Notes: a model not told the origin generated them from the sequence alone. Counted from the first letter of the stretch, positions 12,529-24,638 are shown. The stretch: 64,000 bases of DNA from Ceratodon purpureus (GCA_014871385.1 CM026430.1:3513040-3577039); one strand, 5' to 3'. Program-made: numbers and translations.

Positions 12529-13188
12529 ATGGCTGCTCTGCGAGGATGCAACTCCGAGGCCCCTGCCATGGGAGATGCCCTTTGGTTTCACGTGGAGAAG
12601 GGACTCAACAACGAGGGCTACCTGCCTGGAGCTCCGACTGATCATCCAGACTCCTTACCGAAGGATGTCGTCTCCGAGACAATGTGTAATGATCGATGGG
12701 GGCCGCGTAGTGGAGGCTCATTCTGGTACGCAAAACCTGGTGCGTGTGAGAGTCCAAGGCAGAGATACAGAATTGAAAGACTCTTTCAGCTCACACACCA
12801 ACGGCCCATTGGGAAACAGCGATGTTTCGGAATTGCTTTTGGTCGGGGACTGATAGCTGAGAAGCTGGGCTACGCTGTGAATTGGGCGTCCTTCGCGGAG
12901 AAGATGTGCTCCCGCGGTACCAAGGCATTCGAGCCCATCGAGGAATACAAACGGAGGTGTGCCCTCGAGCACAAAGACTGGCCATCCAACGAGATTTTGG
13001 ACCTAAACGTGGACGAGAGCAAGCTGGAGGGGGCACCCGACGACTGGGAGGTAAACAGAAATCCAAAATCCTTGGACAAGCGCAAGGTTCGTGGATATAA
13101 CCTGAAGTTTGCCCTTCCCGAGCCACCTTCGGCGATAATCAGACCTCCGGCGTACAGTACCATATCCTGTCAGAACGGTAAGGTCTAG
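12529..13188 (+). CDS. Unrecognised protein (about 219 aa)
   Basis: An open frame begins at ATG 12529, directly after a strong acceptor-like ttttcag, so it may be an internal exon with upstream coding sequence. The protein has many Trp and charged residues, a segment FWYAKPGACESPRQRYRIER, a helical ALEHKDWPSNEILDLNVDE region and a Pro-rich C-terminus. A GT donor (AACG|gtaagg) just before the stop suggests it could splice onward. I do not recognise a family. It is followed within 100 bp by another gene of unknown function on the same strand, and both may be passengers of the transposon block. Confidence 0.45.
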   Translation: MAALRGCNSEAPAMGDALWFHVEKGLNNEGYLPGAPTDHPDSLPKDVVSETMCNDRWGPRSGGSFWYAKPGACESPRQRYRIERLFQLTHQRPIGKQRCFGIAFGRGLIAEKLGYAVNWASFAEKMCSRGTKAFEPIEEYKRRCALEHKDWPSNEILDLNVDESKLEGAPDDWEVNRNPKSLDKRKVRGYNLKFALPEPPSAIIRPPAYSTISCQNGKV

Positions 13189-13282
13189 TGATTGCGGTTT
13201 CTACAGTACTAATTTTTAATCGTATTCTAATTTGATAGAGATGGTAGAAGCTTTTCTGAAGTGTGCTAACACCTAATTGAAA

Positions 13283-14553
13283 ATGGACTCGGATGGATCA
13301 GGCCCGGACTTGGATGCCGGAAACAACGTAGCGGACACTGGGAACAGGGCTGCAGGTGAGAACACCATCACCTACATAATGTCTCGCTTCACTTCCATCT
13401 CAGCATCCCTCTCCTCGCACATCTTGAGTTACAAGTACAATATAGTATTCGCCTTCAGTTTTACCCTCACGAGCATTGACAACCTCTTCAAAGTATTGTC
13501 TTTGATATTTCTTTGGAGCAGAACGACGCACTGATCCAATCATGGACGAGGGAAATGACGAAGGACGCAATGTGGGAGGAAGAACGCCGGTGGCACCGAA
13601 ACGCTCATCGACTCGAACAAGAAAACGTCGCTCTGAGGCAGACATTGCAGTGATAAATGCAAGTGGAACCTATCCGAAATAGTTATATGTAAACAATGAC
13701 CAATTATGTCTTAGAATGGACCTGAAATTTGGGCACGTGTGCAGTGAAGGAGGAAGCCAAAGGTCACGGTTACCCGCACATGACCCCGAACGAGAAATTA
13801 ACCTACTTAGCTCATCTCAGCGCGGACCTATACGAGGCAAGGTCGAAGCGTATGGCGGTAGAGGAAGTGCAGGAAGAGTGGCTTCGCGAAGAAAGAAAGA
13901 AGTCGGTGAGACGAGACAGAGCTCAGTTCAGAGCACTTCACGGTTGTGGAACATCGAGGCATACACAATCAGCTGTCCCTGACTCGGATTTTGGTGAGCA
14001 TCGTCCCTTTTCATATCATTTATATTCTTAGAACGAATTTTTCCAAAAGTAGATGCTAAGACCTGGTTATATCTACAGTATGTACATTTCCCAGTAATCC
14101 AGATTGACATATACCTTTTACAATCGTCACATGTGCAGAGGACTTCTTCTCTCCAGAAGAGCTGGCCAGATTTGCAGCAGCTTCCCAACATCAGGCCCAA
14201 GCCCTTTCAGCTGAGCATGCACCACCGCCGACAGCCGATGATATTGGAACATTGGGTGCTAGCCCCCCTGACGAAACAGTGTTCGACCAGATCGCCCTGT
14301 CGCCGCTTCACTTCAGAGATATCCCGCTCGAGTTGCCGCACGGTGAGATATGTTTCACTCATCATTGAGAGCATTCTTATCAATCCGTAATCTAAATGAA
14401 TTTGTTAAATAGAAACACGGTTATATATGCTGTTTTCTTATGTTGCTGCTTTTGTTTTTTGCAGAATATGGGCGTCTGACCCCGAATGGATCACCCTCTA
14501 AGGAAAGGCGCACCTTGGTATTGTCAGATAGCGATTACAGTAACACCGATTAA
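13283..14553 (+). CDS. Five-exon gene for a basic/acidic protein with a charged helical centre (251 aa)
   Basis: Exons 13283-13355, 13522-13662, 13745-13993, 14139-14342 and 14465-14553 join in frame through four GT-AG introns of 82-166 bp, ending in TAA. The N-terminus is acidic (MDSDGSGPDLDAG), followed by a basic, nuclear-localisation-like patch (APKRSSTRTRKRR). A highly charged, probably helical segment follows (MTPNEKLTYLAHLSADLYEA, then EEWLREERKKSVRRDR), and the tail is acidic (VLSDSDYSNTD). I do not recognise the family. The layout (basic patch, charged helix, acidic tail) would suit a nuclear DNA-binding or regulatory protein such as an En/Spm tnpA-like factor, but that is inference from context. 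In exon 2 a second frame is also open and coiled-coil-like. Confidence 0.5.
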
Positions 14554-15456
14554 TATCAAGATAGAGTGGATACAGAAGCAGCAGTATGACCAGGTTTTAG
14601 TTTTTGTATAGCTTAATTTTGTACAGGATTCGGTTTGTGAGACAGTGGAAAAGGCTAATATACCTGTATAGCGCTCGACCTTCTCGCTGCATCGACAATG
14701 TATACACCAAATTGGGACAGCTATCGTATAATACCTCAAGAGAGATTAGGCCAGTTTCGGAGAACTTAGTCCATTTTGAAGCACCCTGTCTAATAGCAGC
14801 ACTGTATGCTTCGGTGCAGTTCGTGAATACACTCTGAACCTTCACAATTACCCTAGATGTTTGACACTGAAAACACTCGTATATGTGTATCGTGTCCTAA
14901 TGTTGGAGTTGTTGCCTTGCTTTCATTTTACATGTCTGTAATCCTGTGTTCTCAGTTTAATCTCACGACTCTGTCATTCTCTATGTTCCGGATCCTGAAC
15001 TTACACATCAATACTAGTTCTGAAAATGATTACTTAAATACACTGGTATTAAGAACCAAGTATGAAAGTGAGGTCCGCATAATGAATTGGATCACTCCAG
15101 GTCCACAGCTAGTAACACCAAACGACCCCACTTCGACATCTCGACGGTTATCACTAATCCGTTTAAAATCGCCTCGGAGGAAGGTAAAAATTTGATATTG
15201 GTGAGGTGTACCTTACCACGAGGTTACTATACCATGCTGGAATCACCTCAACCTTTTCTGCACAGCATCTCTAACTCCATTGGTCAGGCTAAAACACTAC
15301 CAAATAAATCGGGACGCGGGACCGTCCGAAGCCAGACATCGCCAAATTCCAAGCCTAGACAGTCACGAACGTCAGGTTCCAAAAGACCCGGGATGGGGAA
15401 CGTCAGGTTTGCTAGCAGTGAGTTGAGTCTGACATTTACGATTATCACTCTGACAG
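14554..15456. other. Gap, possibly 5' exons of the kinase-like gene
   Basis: Open frames around 15087-15190 (MDHSRSTASNTKRPHFDI...) end near a GT donor and may be coding for the kinase-like gene that follows. The exon chain could not be fixed. The rest is AT-rich with no recognised feature. Confidence 0.35.
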
Positions 15457-16042
15457 AAAAACTGTTCTCTTGGGGACTGGCGTTGACATGATCTACAAAG
15501 ATAAGAGTACGTTTGAGAAGGTGCACCAAATATATGAGAGCATCAAGGATTGCCCTAATGCAGAGCAGGTGCAGAAGATTTACAAAGCCGATCGTAGATT
15601 CCAAATGATACCCCGGTGTCTTGTGCAAAGCCGTGCGAGATCTGAAGATGAACTTTTGAAAGCATTGATCAATGTTGCGGAAGCACTGGTTTGGTTGCAT
15701 GGAAGAAATCTAATGCATCGAGATATAACTTGGCGGAATGTTCTCAGAAACATTTCTGGTACCAACTGGGTCTTAATTGATTTTGATGAGACTTCTGCTA
15801 CTCCCTGTGGCCACGCTCACGAACTGCGTGTCGAAGCTCACGCCCCTGAGATGAGCAGAGGTCGTCATGACTCGAGTGTAGACATATGGGGCATTGGGCA
15901 TTTGATCAGGAGTAGCAGGATAGAAGGTTTGTCTGCAGGTGTGTTGGAGTTGCAAAGAGATTGCTTGCAGACTGATGCCTCCAGAAGACCAAATGCAGAA
16001 ACTTGCTTGGAGAGATTAAAATGTCTCCGTAGAAATGATTAA
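15457..16042 (+). CDS. Divergent protein kinase-like domain (3' exon; Crinkler/FunK1-like)
   Basis: The exon begins after a clear acceptor (ctctgacag) in phase 2 and runs to a TGA. It shows kinase landmarks: LLHALINVAEALVWLHG-type helix E, catalytic loop HRDITWRNVL, magnesium loop LIDFDET in place of DFG, HAPEM in place of APE, DIWGIGHLI in helix F, and a final RRPNAETCL. The glycine-rich loop and VAIK lysine would be in upstream exons that I could not define, so the gene is 5' incomplete here. HRD with a Trp/Arg-Asn loop and DFD is typical of the divergent kinase families grouped with FunK1 and Crinkler effectors, many of which occur in moss genomes and near transposons. Substrate and role are unknown. 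Confidence 0.6.
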
Positions 16043-17407
16043 CATGGACTTAGACATGGATTTCTGAAGCGGTTGAACCTGATAGTACACCAGCTCGGCC
16101 TACTTTTAGGAAACCAGAATACAACGAGTTCAGCATCTGCTCAGCAGTTTATAGGGAAGCCTAGAGCAAAGCAGTACTCTGCTGAGCTGGCTTTGGGTGA
16201 TCCTTGGCTTGATCCATTTCATAGTGACTGGGGTATCCACCCGTATGTTTGAGGATTTTTGAAGATTAGTTGATTTTGTACATAGCTGGAATTTCGGGTT
16301 GTTTGGAATAACTCAGCTTGTAGATATTATTACGTCATTCTCATTGAATAACATTTTGACGATAATAAAACTTCTGTGATGATTCCTTGATTAAACAGTC
16401 TTGTGATGTGTTCGTGAGGTCCATTTTTAAACCCTCCATATCATCCACACCGTAAAGTTTTTGAAATGAAGGCTTGTTATTCCTGAAAAGAGGTGAAATT
16501 TACGTAACATTTTGGCACAAGCAAAAACCTGCTTTCACTGCGAAAAGGAACTACTGTCCAGCAAATTTTCGAGAAACAGTGAAATGGAAAGTCTTCGTTA
16601 TTATCCAAACTGAAGTTGCAAGACGTGGGAATGGGACGAGGTAGATAAGTCATCGTCTCGGAGGATTTTGATGATAATCGGTAAAACAAATTCAGGAGTA
16701 TGATTTTATCGATGAGCATTTGACTTCAGAAAGAAAGTAATGTCAAGTAATCAGCAGGGAACGCATTCAAAGCGAAGTGCATGCTGTTCACGGCGGCAAT
16801 CATCAGAAATCATAAGTCAAAAACTGCCACTGGCCAATTTAAACTTCCTTGGTCATGAAGAATATTTGAGAAAACAGCAAAGGATCAACTTAAACCAACG
16901 CAAAAGCCATACGCCCTTATTGCACACATTCCCTACCACTTCGGACCTCTTTCTCACCTCCTTCCCTACATTACATACAGCCAGGGGAAGGGTTCAGACG
17001 ATGAACTCCACATAACCTCCCCCTTCACCCATACTAAGTGGACGCACAGCTGTCTGTATTGTAACTATGCTCCTACAAAGACATACCTCCCGCTAACGCT
17101 GCGCTAACCTAGTAATATTCGGATTGGACCAAGCGTGAAGAGCCCCCTTTCAGAAAGATAACCCATAAAAATAGCCCCACAACAATCTGCACATCGGATC
17201 AACTAATGCTAATCACCTCAACACCAACATGGCGTCAGCGTATAACACATTTTATGATCCAGTAGACCTTCCAGCCTCACTCGACATAAGCTTAATGTAA
17301 ATCATCAGTGAAGCAACGGCAGTCTCCTCCATCGACATATGGAGAACACCCACCACTCAGTCTGGCTGGGAAGGTTCTGGCATGTACCATTGCAGGAACT
17401 CCATTAC
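16043..17407. other. Intergenic, with a short ORF tail at 16060-16252
   Basis: Downstream of the kinase-like exon an open frame ends at 16252 with residues GDPWLDPFHSDWGIHPYV. It has no start or family that I can support and may be an alternative 3' end or a remnant. The rest of the gap includes the 3' untranslated region of the Rab7 gene. No RNA gene was seen. Confidence 0.35.
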
Positions 17408-19586
17408 TTAGCACTCACAGCCAGAGGCTTTAGGTACTCTGCTGGCGTTCACGTCGATTGTGTCAGGGAGGTAACTGCAACCACATGCCATACAGTTCGT
17501 CGAGTCAGATCGTAATCCTGGGTAGTTCCCATCCCTAGAAAATTCGTTATCCGTAGAGAAAACACTGATGTTGTACGACATGATAGTAAACTTACATTTC
17601 TTCCTCGGTCTCGTTCTTCAATGCATTCTTAGCAATGCACTGGAAAGCAGCATCGACGTTGAAGTCTTCCTTGGCAGATGTCTCAAAGTAGGGGATGCCT
17701 CCTTTCGCTGCACACCAGGCTTTGGCCTTCTTCTCAGAAACCTGCACAAAACCATCGAGACAATTAAAAGTTGATGGATAGACGAGTTTCATCTTACGTT
17801 AGATCTTAGTTCGTACCAAACGAAAAAGGTGAAAATCAAGACATCTCAGATGCGTACAGGATTTACTGAAAGAATACTCCAAACACAAACATTCAGCTGA
17901 AAATTGCTGCAACGTACCACTCGGCTGTTTCCACCATCGACGTCCACTTTGTTCCCAAGGACCACAAATGGAAAGTTCTCTGGATCAGATGGGCTTGCCT
18001 GAAATACATAGCCAAGGCCAACGTCAGAGACAACAAAAACTCGGTTTACTCGGACCGTAACAACAAACATTTACATGCAAGAAACATCACAATCATCACA
18101 TGTCCAGCACAAATACAATAGAGGTATTCAATAAAACTTAAAGGAAATGAAGTCAAGGTGTAAAACTCTGTTCACAAATACAACGAGAAAAAAATTACTT
18201 GCCTGAATTAGAAACTCTTCCCGCCAGTTATCAAGGTTGTCAAAGGACTTCATCACATTGACGTCATAAACAAGAACACAACAATCTGCACCACGATAAA
18301 AAGCAACCCCGAGGCTCTGGAATCGCTCCTGACCAGCGGTATCCCATATCTGCACGATAAAACAGCCTTCAGTTTCCAAGAAGCGGTGAGAAATGAAGAG
18401 TATGTGATGTTTGAGGAAACAAAGGTCATTGGTAAAACATTGGTTAAGTTACTTCTAGGAGAACTCCTGAACGATACCCGAGGTACAAAAAAGCTCCTAG
18501 GAATACCGAACTAACATAACCAGAGCCTTAGCAGAGACGTTAGACACATAGACAGTGACAAAGGACTGGTGTTGTATTAACTCTGAAGGCACCCAAACAA
18601 GCTTCGCCACCACTGTTGGCCTTGTCTCAAAACTCATTTTATAAATTACTTTACAAACCCAATGAATATTTATACCACTGCAGTGATAAAATTGTCATTT
18701 ACTGGAACTTCTGTTGTGAAGTAATCTAAAGCTACAACAGTGGAAGAGACTCACCTGCATAGTAACAAGTCTGTCTTCGACCTGCACTTCCTTGGTCAGA
18801 AAGTCTGCTCCAATCGTAGCCTTATATTGGTTGCTGAATTTCTTGTTGACATACTGATTCATCAAAGAAGTCTTCCCAACCCTGTCATCACGAGCCAAAA
18901 CCGAACCAAGACTTAAGCTATAGCAGATACCACAAATATCACAGGCGCCAGCCTCCTTCACCTCAACCAAATAACCATTCCATTAAAAAGCCATAATTCA
19001 CCAAGACTGAGAAGAACCATCATACACAAAGACACTGCCATGCCATCCCCTTAACCTAATCCCACATGGAAACTCAAAACTAACCCTACATCCATACAAG
19101 ATGCAGAACAATAATACCCCATGCCACCAGAATAACTATACCCTAACTTAAAACCAAAAATTCCAATCACATCCAAAACACCAGCGCATGACCTCAAAAA
19201 AAAAAACCCTCACACCGCCCCACCACAAAACAAATATTCCAACGTCCTCTAACTCACACCACTCAAACAATTACCCCCTCCAAACATCCAGATCTATGTC
19301 TAACCATGTCGATCACTCAACTAAAAACACATCCTCTAAAACCCACCCAACAACCTTCCAAACACCCTTCTTCTCACAACAGACCAAAACTCAAACCAAA
19401 ACACAACCCCTCCAAAAAACAAAAACACAACACAAAAAATTCAGAAAAAAAAAAACCAAAACCCCAACAAACATCACAATCCACCCAAAAAAACCACAAA
19501 AGCAAACCTCCCGAAAATCACACAAAAACGTACCCGCTATCACCGAGGATGATGACCTTCAACAAAGTCCGCTTGCGAGCCGACAT
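17408..19586 (-). CDS. RABG3: Rab7-type small GTPase (RabG3)
   Basis: Rab7/RabG3 controls fusion of late endosomes and vacuoles. Six exons (19534-19586, 18755-18881, 18203-18349, 17918-17998, 17596-17741, 17408-17474) encode 206 residues, the usual Rab7 length. Every nucleotide-binding element is present: P-loop GDSGVGKT (15-22), switch I T40 in [16 protein letters not shown] with Q67, NKVD with N125, ETSAK, and a C-terminal CEC for double prenylation. ATG at 19586 gives the standard [10 protein letters not shown] start. Intron 3 has a GC donor (CAG|gcaagt) and a normal AG acceptor; no GT alternative keeps the conserved QASPSDP junction. Intron 1 is strongly C-depleted on the coding strand. 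The protein looks fully functional. Confidence 0.95.
19020..19533 (-). other. Strongly strand-skewed first intron of the Rab7 gene
   Basis: On the plus strand this stretch is almost only A and C, with rare G; on the coding strand it is T/G rich and C poor. It has long homopurine/homopyrimidine-like runs around 19190-19460. Such G-over-C skew just after a promoter is the pattern associated with R-loop formation, which is inference here. Confidence 0.5.
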
Positions 19587-21250
19587 CGCAACGACGCTCT
19601 CCTGTGATCGTTCCGAAATTCAGCAACCCAGAAACTGCAAATCAGGGATGTCTCCGGATTGAGAGAAGGGGGATTGTGGAGGAGAGAAGAGATGAGATCT
19701 GGGGCTGTAGTGCACGGAATGAAGCGAGAGAAGGGGCGTTGGAGAGAGGAGGGAGGGGGGAGTGGAGTGAGCGAGGCGAGGAGGGCGGAAGGCGGGCAGA
19801 GGAGGAGCAGGAGACGCTCCAGAGATGGAGGGCGACGTGATGGTGTAGCGCACTGCGGACGCAACGCAACCCCAACTCTCTCTCTCATGCCTCGCTTCCG
19901 GTGCCACAAAGCCGTCACTCACCCCCCATGCACAAAATATCCGTCTATTTAGTAGATTCTAAGTCATCCACTCTATGACACTAGTAGACAGTGTTTCGTT
20001 TCTAAAAGATGTGCCGGATATGGATACCGTAACGGGATTAAGATGCTTAGAGTCCTAGTTCGGCTTCGAGGGAAATGCACCAAATTCCGTCTCTGTACCC
20101 CACAATCCATCTCGATCTAACCAGATTGGAGATTTGGTATTCAAGAATATGAAGATTTAATGATTATTCTTATTCTTTAGGTGCAGTGACGGGATATGGT
20201 GGCCGAGATTCCTCTTCTCAGTTTTTAGTTCGCGGTTTTGGGAGAATAGTAACCTAAAGCCGTTATTTAGAACCACAAGAGATATATCTACCGATTTGTA
20301 ACTCTTTGGGTTCAATAATGTATATTTCTGCGTAGAAATTGTTCATGGTGTTGCGACGGAGTTGTGTTCAGTGACGGTATTTCGGTTCCAAGAGATGCTC
20401 TCAGGGCACGCCAGCTGACGGGTCCAGCGGGGCCCGGGTTTGGGTTCCTAGTGTTGGTGCGCCAGTAATATCTACGGAGAGCATAGAGTTTATCGGTTTA
20501 CATGTGGAGGGTTTCGTAGATAGTGCGCTCGGGTGACGGGTTTGGGTAGGGAGAGAGGGCGGACCGTCCGTTGGGGTGCGCTGGCGAGGCCAGCGAGGCA
20601 GTGCCAGCTGGGATGGTTTTGGAGCTTATTGCGCTCGGCCGTAGTACTAGTAACTTACTACTGGTCCTCTTTTGTAAAAGGCTTGGGTACATGCCATGAG
20701 TCACTTCCCACAAGGTTGTAGTGTAGGCCATTCAGCCGTTTGTTTTTGACGATTATTGGAGCCTGGGATTAAAAGGGTTTTAAAAAAAATGCTGAAAATG
20801 ATAATTGGCGTCACTAGTTTTAGGTCTTTTGGTTTGATGTAGGATGAATAGTTGTTGCTAATATCAAATGTTTACATGGTGTTGATTGGTTTGATCCGAT
20901 GTGTGATGGTGATTTTATGGGTTGTGTGATTTGTCGTGGTAATAGTTGTTGTTTTTAGTGTAATGAATAGATGGGAAGTTGGTATTTTATGAATATTAGT
21001 TTGAATTTTTTATGTTATGTGATTTTTAAAAAGAGAATTAGATTAAAAAAAATTATGTATTCCATAATATTTTATGGATAGATTGAACTGAGTCACGTCA
21101 AATATCTGATAAATTTTCAATTAAGATATGAATGACATGAAATTGTTATAATATTTTTTAGTTTAAGATGTATTTTATATTTAGATGTGTACTTCATGAA
21201 ACAATGATGGGTGCGTATTGTACATCCAACTTTTCAAATAATTGGTAAAT
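19587..21250. other. Rab7 5' flank, then gene-free DNA
   Basis: About 19590-19920 is GC-rich purine/pyrimidine-skewed sequence upstream of the Rab7 start, probably 5' untranslated region and core promoter. Beyond 19920 there is mixed, then AT-rich sequence with only short open frames. No gene is supported. Confidence 0.4.
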
Positions 21251-21299
21251 GCTACTACAAAATACATAGATATTGGTGGTAATAGGCCTCAAGTGATAA

Positions 21300-21780
21300 C
21301 ATTATCAATATGACAAACACAGTTGACATGCCTCCATGTGATAACATTATTGACTCAGCTAACTTGGCTGACATGAGCGACATGCCTCGATATGTTACTA
21401 TTATGAACTCAACTAACATAACTGACATGGGTGACAGACCTCCATACGATAACATTATTACCACAGCTGGCATGGCTGACAGGCCTCCATATGATAACAT
21501 TATTACTCACCTAACATGGCTGACACAAACTACAAGCATCCATGTGATAGCATTATAAATAAAACTAACATAGGTGATAGGCCTCCATGTGATAACATTA
21601 TTAACACGACTGACATGGCAGACAAGTCTCTCTGTGATAACATTATCAACATGGCTAGCAGGCCTCCTTATGATATCATTATCAACACATTTAGCAAGCC
21701 TTTATGTAACAACATTATTAATACAACTCGATTAGCTAACAAGCCTTCATGTGATAACATTATCAACATGGCTCTATGCC
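21300..21780 (+). repeat. Degenerate tandem repeat, unit about 45 bp
   Basis: About ten diverged units share the core cctccatgtgataacatta followed by an ac/tcaactaacatggctgaca-like half. Units differ by substitutions and small indels, so this is an old minisatellite. One plus-strand frame stays open over several units and spells repeating PPxDNIIN and DMADRP motifs, but frame changes between units argue against a real protein. Confidence 0.7.
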
Positions 21781-23553
21781 ATGTTGATGAGTTTTATTTA
21801 TACATACATAATCATAGGATTAGAGGGGATGTTTTTGCCAATAAGAATGACAATAAAAGATTCCAATAGGACCATTGTTTTTTTTTTCAAATAAATCAAT
21901 GTGGTGCCAAAAAAACTCATAGTGTGAAAAACATAATATTTAAAACATATCCAGAGATGCGACTATAAGCAAGTAAGTGCAAGCAATGAGTTACAAACAA
22001 TTTAATTTTCACTTAGATCTTATACTTAGGAATTTAAGCTTGAGCACACTACTAGTAGAATATAAAGTACCCAATTAGTTAAATAATAAAAAAATAAATT
22101 TATAAAGAATGGGAAAAATGACTATATGTAAGTTGAACTAATGAAGTCAATATTCTTCATTCAATCTAAAGCTCTTCCATGTCCCTATAGTGAACACACA
22201 AGACTATGTTTAATAAAAATAAGTCAAATACTTCTACAAATAACTCTACTATCTCTTTCATATTATAACTTGGAGGTATATGAAAGTCTAATTTAAAGCA
22301 ACACATATAATTGTACCAAAAATGATATTTTTCCTACTGGAGGACCACTCACAATAATTTTCAACATTATTTGTTGACTAGATCCTTTGACTAAGTCAAG
22401 TTACCTACAAGTTCAAAAAATTTAATTGCATTAATCTGGACAAGTTAGTATTTTGTTTTCAAAAAGAAAACTGTAGACCTAAGAAACAGAATTCCAACTA
22501 AAAGTGAGTAAAATCAAAACTTTTCACTTAAATAAACCTTTTCTAAGTTTTAAAATAAAAAACATTTTTAGATTGCATTTATTAGCTACATGGATTTCCA
22601 AAGTCAATGCAAGTCAAGCCATTACAACAATTTCAGAAGTGCATCACGATAAGAAATGTCTTATTCTGACGTCATTTTCAAAATTAGTTCATACAAAATC
22701 ACAAGTCTTATAAGACGACATTCAAAGTTCACATGTGTCGTATCTAGCAAGCTATGAGCATCAAGATTTTACAAAACAACTCCATTGTCTCCGATTACTC
22801 CGACCTCTCTTCACAGAAAGTGAACTGGAGGACACTGCATTGGTGCACTGAGTAGATCATGGAGGTTTCAGCTCATGAGAGATAGACATAGCTCGGCACA
22901 CAGAAACTTGTGCAGAAACTTCAAATCTCAATGCAGCAAAAATGACCACTACAGTCAATCCCTTCATTGCTGCAAAACAACTCAGAATGGACGTCACAAG
23001 AAGTGGGATTCAAACATCTGCAATCCGATTGGCATACCCGCAAGATCTCAGAACTAATCCCTTTCCCTTCATAGAAATATGGCTGGCATTGTCGAACAAG
23101 TCCTAACACCAACAAAGCTACGTAACAATAAAATGAGAGGGATAGGTAAAGGTTTCCCGAAGGGTAATGGGCACCGTCAAACATTCGGACATCCACAAAT
23201 TCTATATAATTGATAAGTCACACTGCTCGCTAAACTCGAATACAATGATTCCTGGTTCAGAATTGCAGCACTGTACCGCACGTTTTGGTCATGCTTGCCA
23301 AGATCATATTTAAACAACACATTTGCAGCATCTGATCCCAAGATTGATAGACTTCCAAATCCAAGTGATACCTACTACATTAGAATCATATAAACTAACC
23401 GGTATTTGACACATCGGAATATAGTTAACTATTATCTCAAATAAAATGATCTCCTGTAAAACCGATTTGTCCCAATCATTTAGCGTGGGGGTATCTGTAC
23501 ATTGTAAGCCATGGGGATGCCTGACAGTGAAGCAAATAGTTTCAACAACAATT
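21781..23553. other. AT-rich intergenic DNA
   Basis: No gene or RNA is recognised. The part nearest 23553 may be 3' untranslated region of the ATP synthase epsilon gene. Confidence 0.4.
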
Positions 23554-24638
23554 TCAAACGACTTTTGTGAACTCAAATGAAACCCCTGTCAGAACAATAA
23601 GAGATTACACGGCGATCATATGAATCTCAGAAGGTGAGGCAGGTCTGAAATCTCGTGTGGAAAACACTGGAATCACGGCATCTTCGTTGCTATCCAAACA
23701 AAGTAACATCACCCCTGCGGCACTCTTCTCCGATCAAATATCATTTCAAGCTCCACACACACTACAATAATCGTGTACAGTATCACATATCTCGTCTGAA
23801 AAATACTGGATTCACTGCATCGAAGATAGCCTCCATAACAATCATCTTCATCCACCCTAAACCCTCCACAACCTGAACATCCTCCAATGATCGACATAAT
23901 CAACGAAGCCGAAATGCATCTTTCAATTGGGTTTCGGGTCTCCCAGCAGAGATTTTACAATTATCATATAAGCTCTGAGATTGTAATCAACAATGAGCAC
24001 TAAAAGGCCAAAGGCCAAGCCCCGAAACTAACTTCCTGCTTCACAGATAGAAACCCTACCTCAAGAAAAGCACCTTTATTTCCAAAAATTCGGAAAATCG
24101 AACAGAAATTCAAGATACACCAAAATTCACCCGCTAATGCTCCTCTCTAGCTTGAAGGAGGTGCACCAACCTCCCGCACCACTACACCAAGAAGCAACAC
24201 CAACACAAGACTTAGTAATTCAAATTCTCCAAACACCCATAATCTCTAGAAGCCTAACCTCACGCATGGAATCAAAAACCCAAAAGCTAGATCCTTCAGT
24301 TTTGAACTCCACAGCATTCACCCACACGAATCAAACCCCACAACCCATGATCCAGTACCACAAAATTCCCCAAACAAACCAAAATTCTAGAAAACAAAAG
24401 ATAGGGTTACCAAAACAACAACATCAAACATACCTGCTTTTTGCGGGGCGCCCTCGGCATAGGGCTGGAACTTGTAATAAGCGTGCTCCCGCTGGAGCGC
24501 CTTGCTCTTGAAGGGCTCCTTCAAGCAGTTGCGCACCATGGCAGCGCATGTGTTGGCATACGAGAGATACGTCATGCCCGCATTCCTCCAGTACGGCGCT
24601 GCGGCCTGCGCCACGGAAGTCGCTGCTGCGCCCGACAT
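23554..24638 (-). CDS. ATP15: Mitochondrial ATP synthase F1 epsilon subunit
   Basis: Exon 1 (24434-24638, ATG at 24638) encodes the whole conserved core of the plant F1 epsilon subunit: YWRNAGMTYLSYANTCA, VRNCLKEPFK and YYKFQPYAEGAPQK. This small protein sits in the central stalk of the F1 motor in the mitochondrial matrix. The N-terminus has a short Ala-rich extension. The exon ends at GCAG|gtatgt in phase 1. The second exon is tentative: 23554-23585, after ttctgacag, would add ten residues and a TGA, giving about 78 residues against about 70 in other plants. Another acceptor could be the real one, so only exon 1 is firm. A telo-box lies 120 bp upstream. Confidence 0.8.

Noticed and set aside
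23310..23576. Minus-strand frame reading DTPTLNDW after an acceptor, considered as the second exon of ATP synthase epsilon
   Set aside because: It would add a long unrelated tail and the acceptor lacks a pyrimidine tract; the short exon at 23554-23585 fits the family length better.
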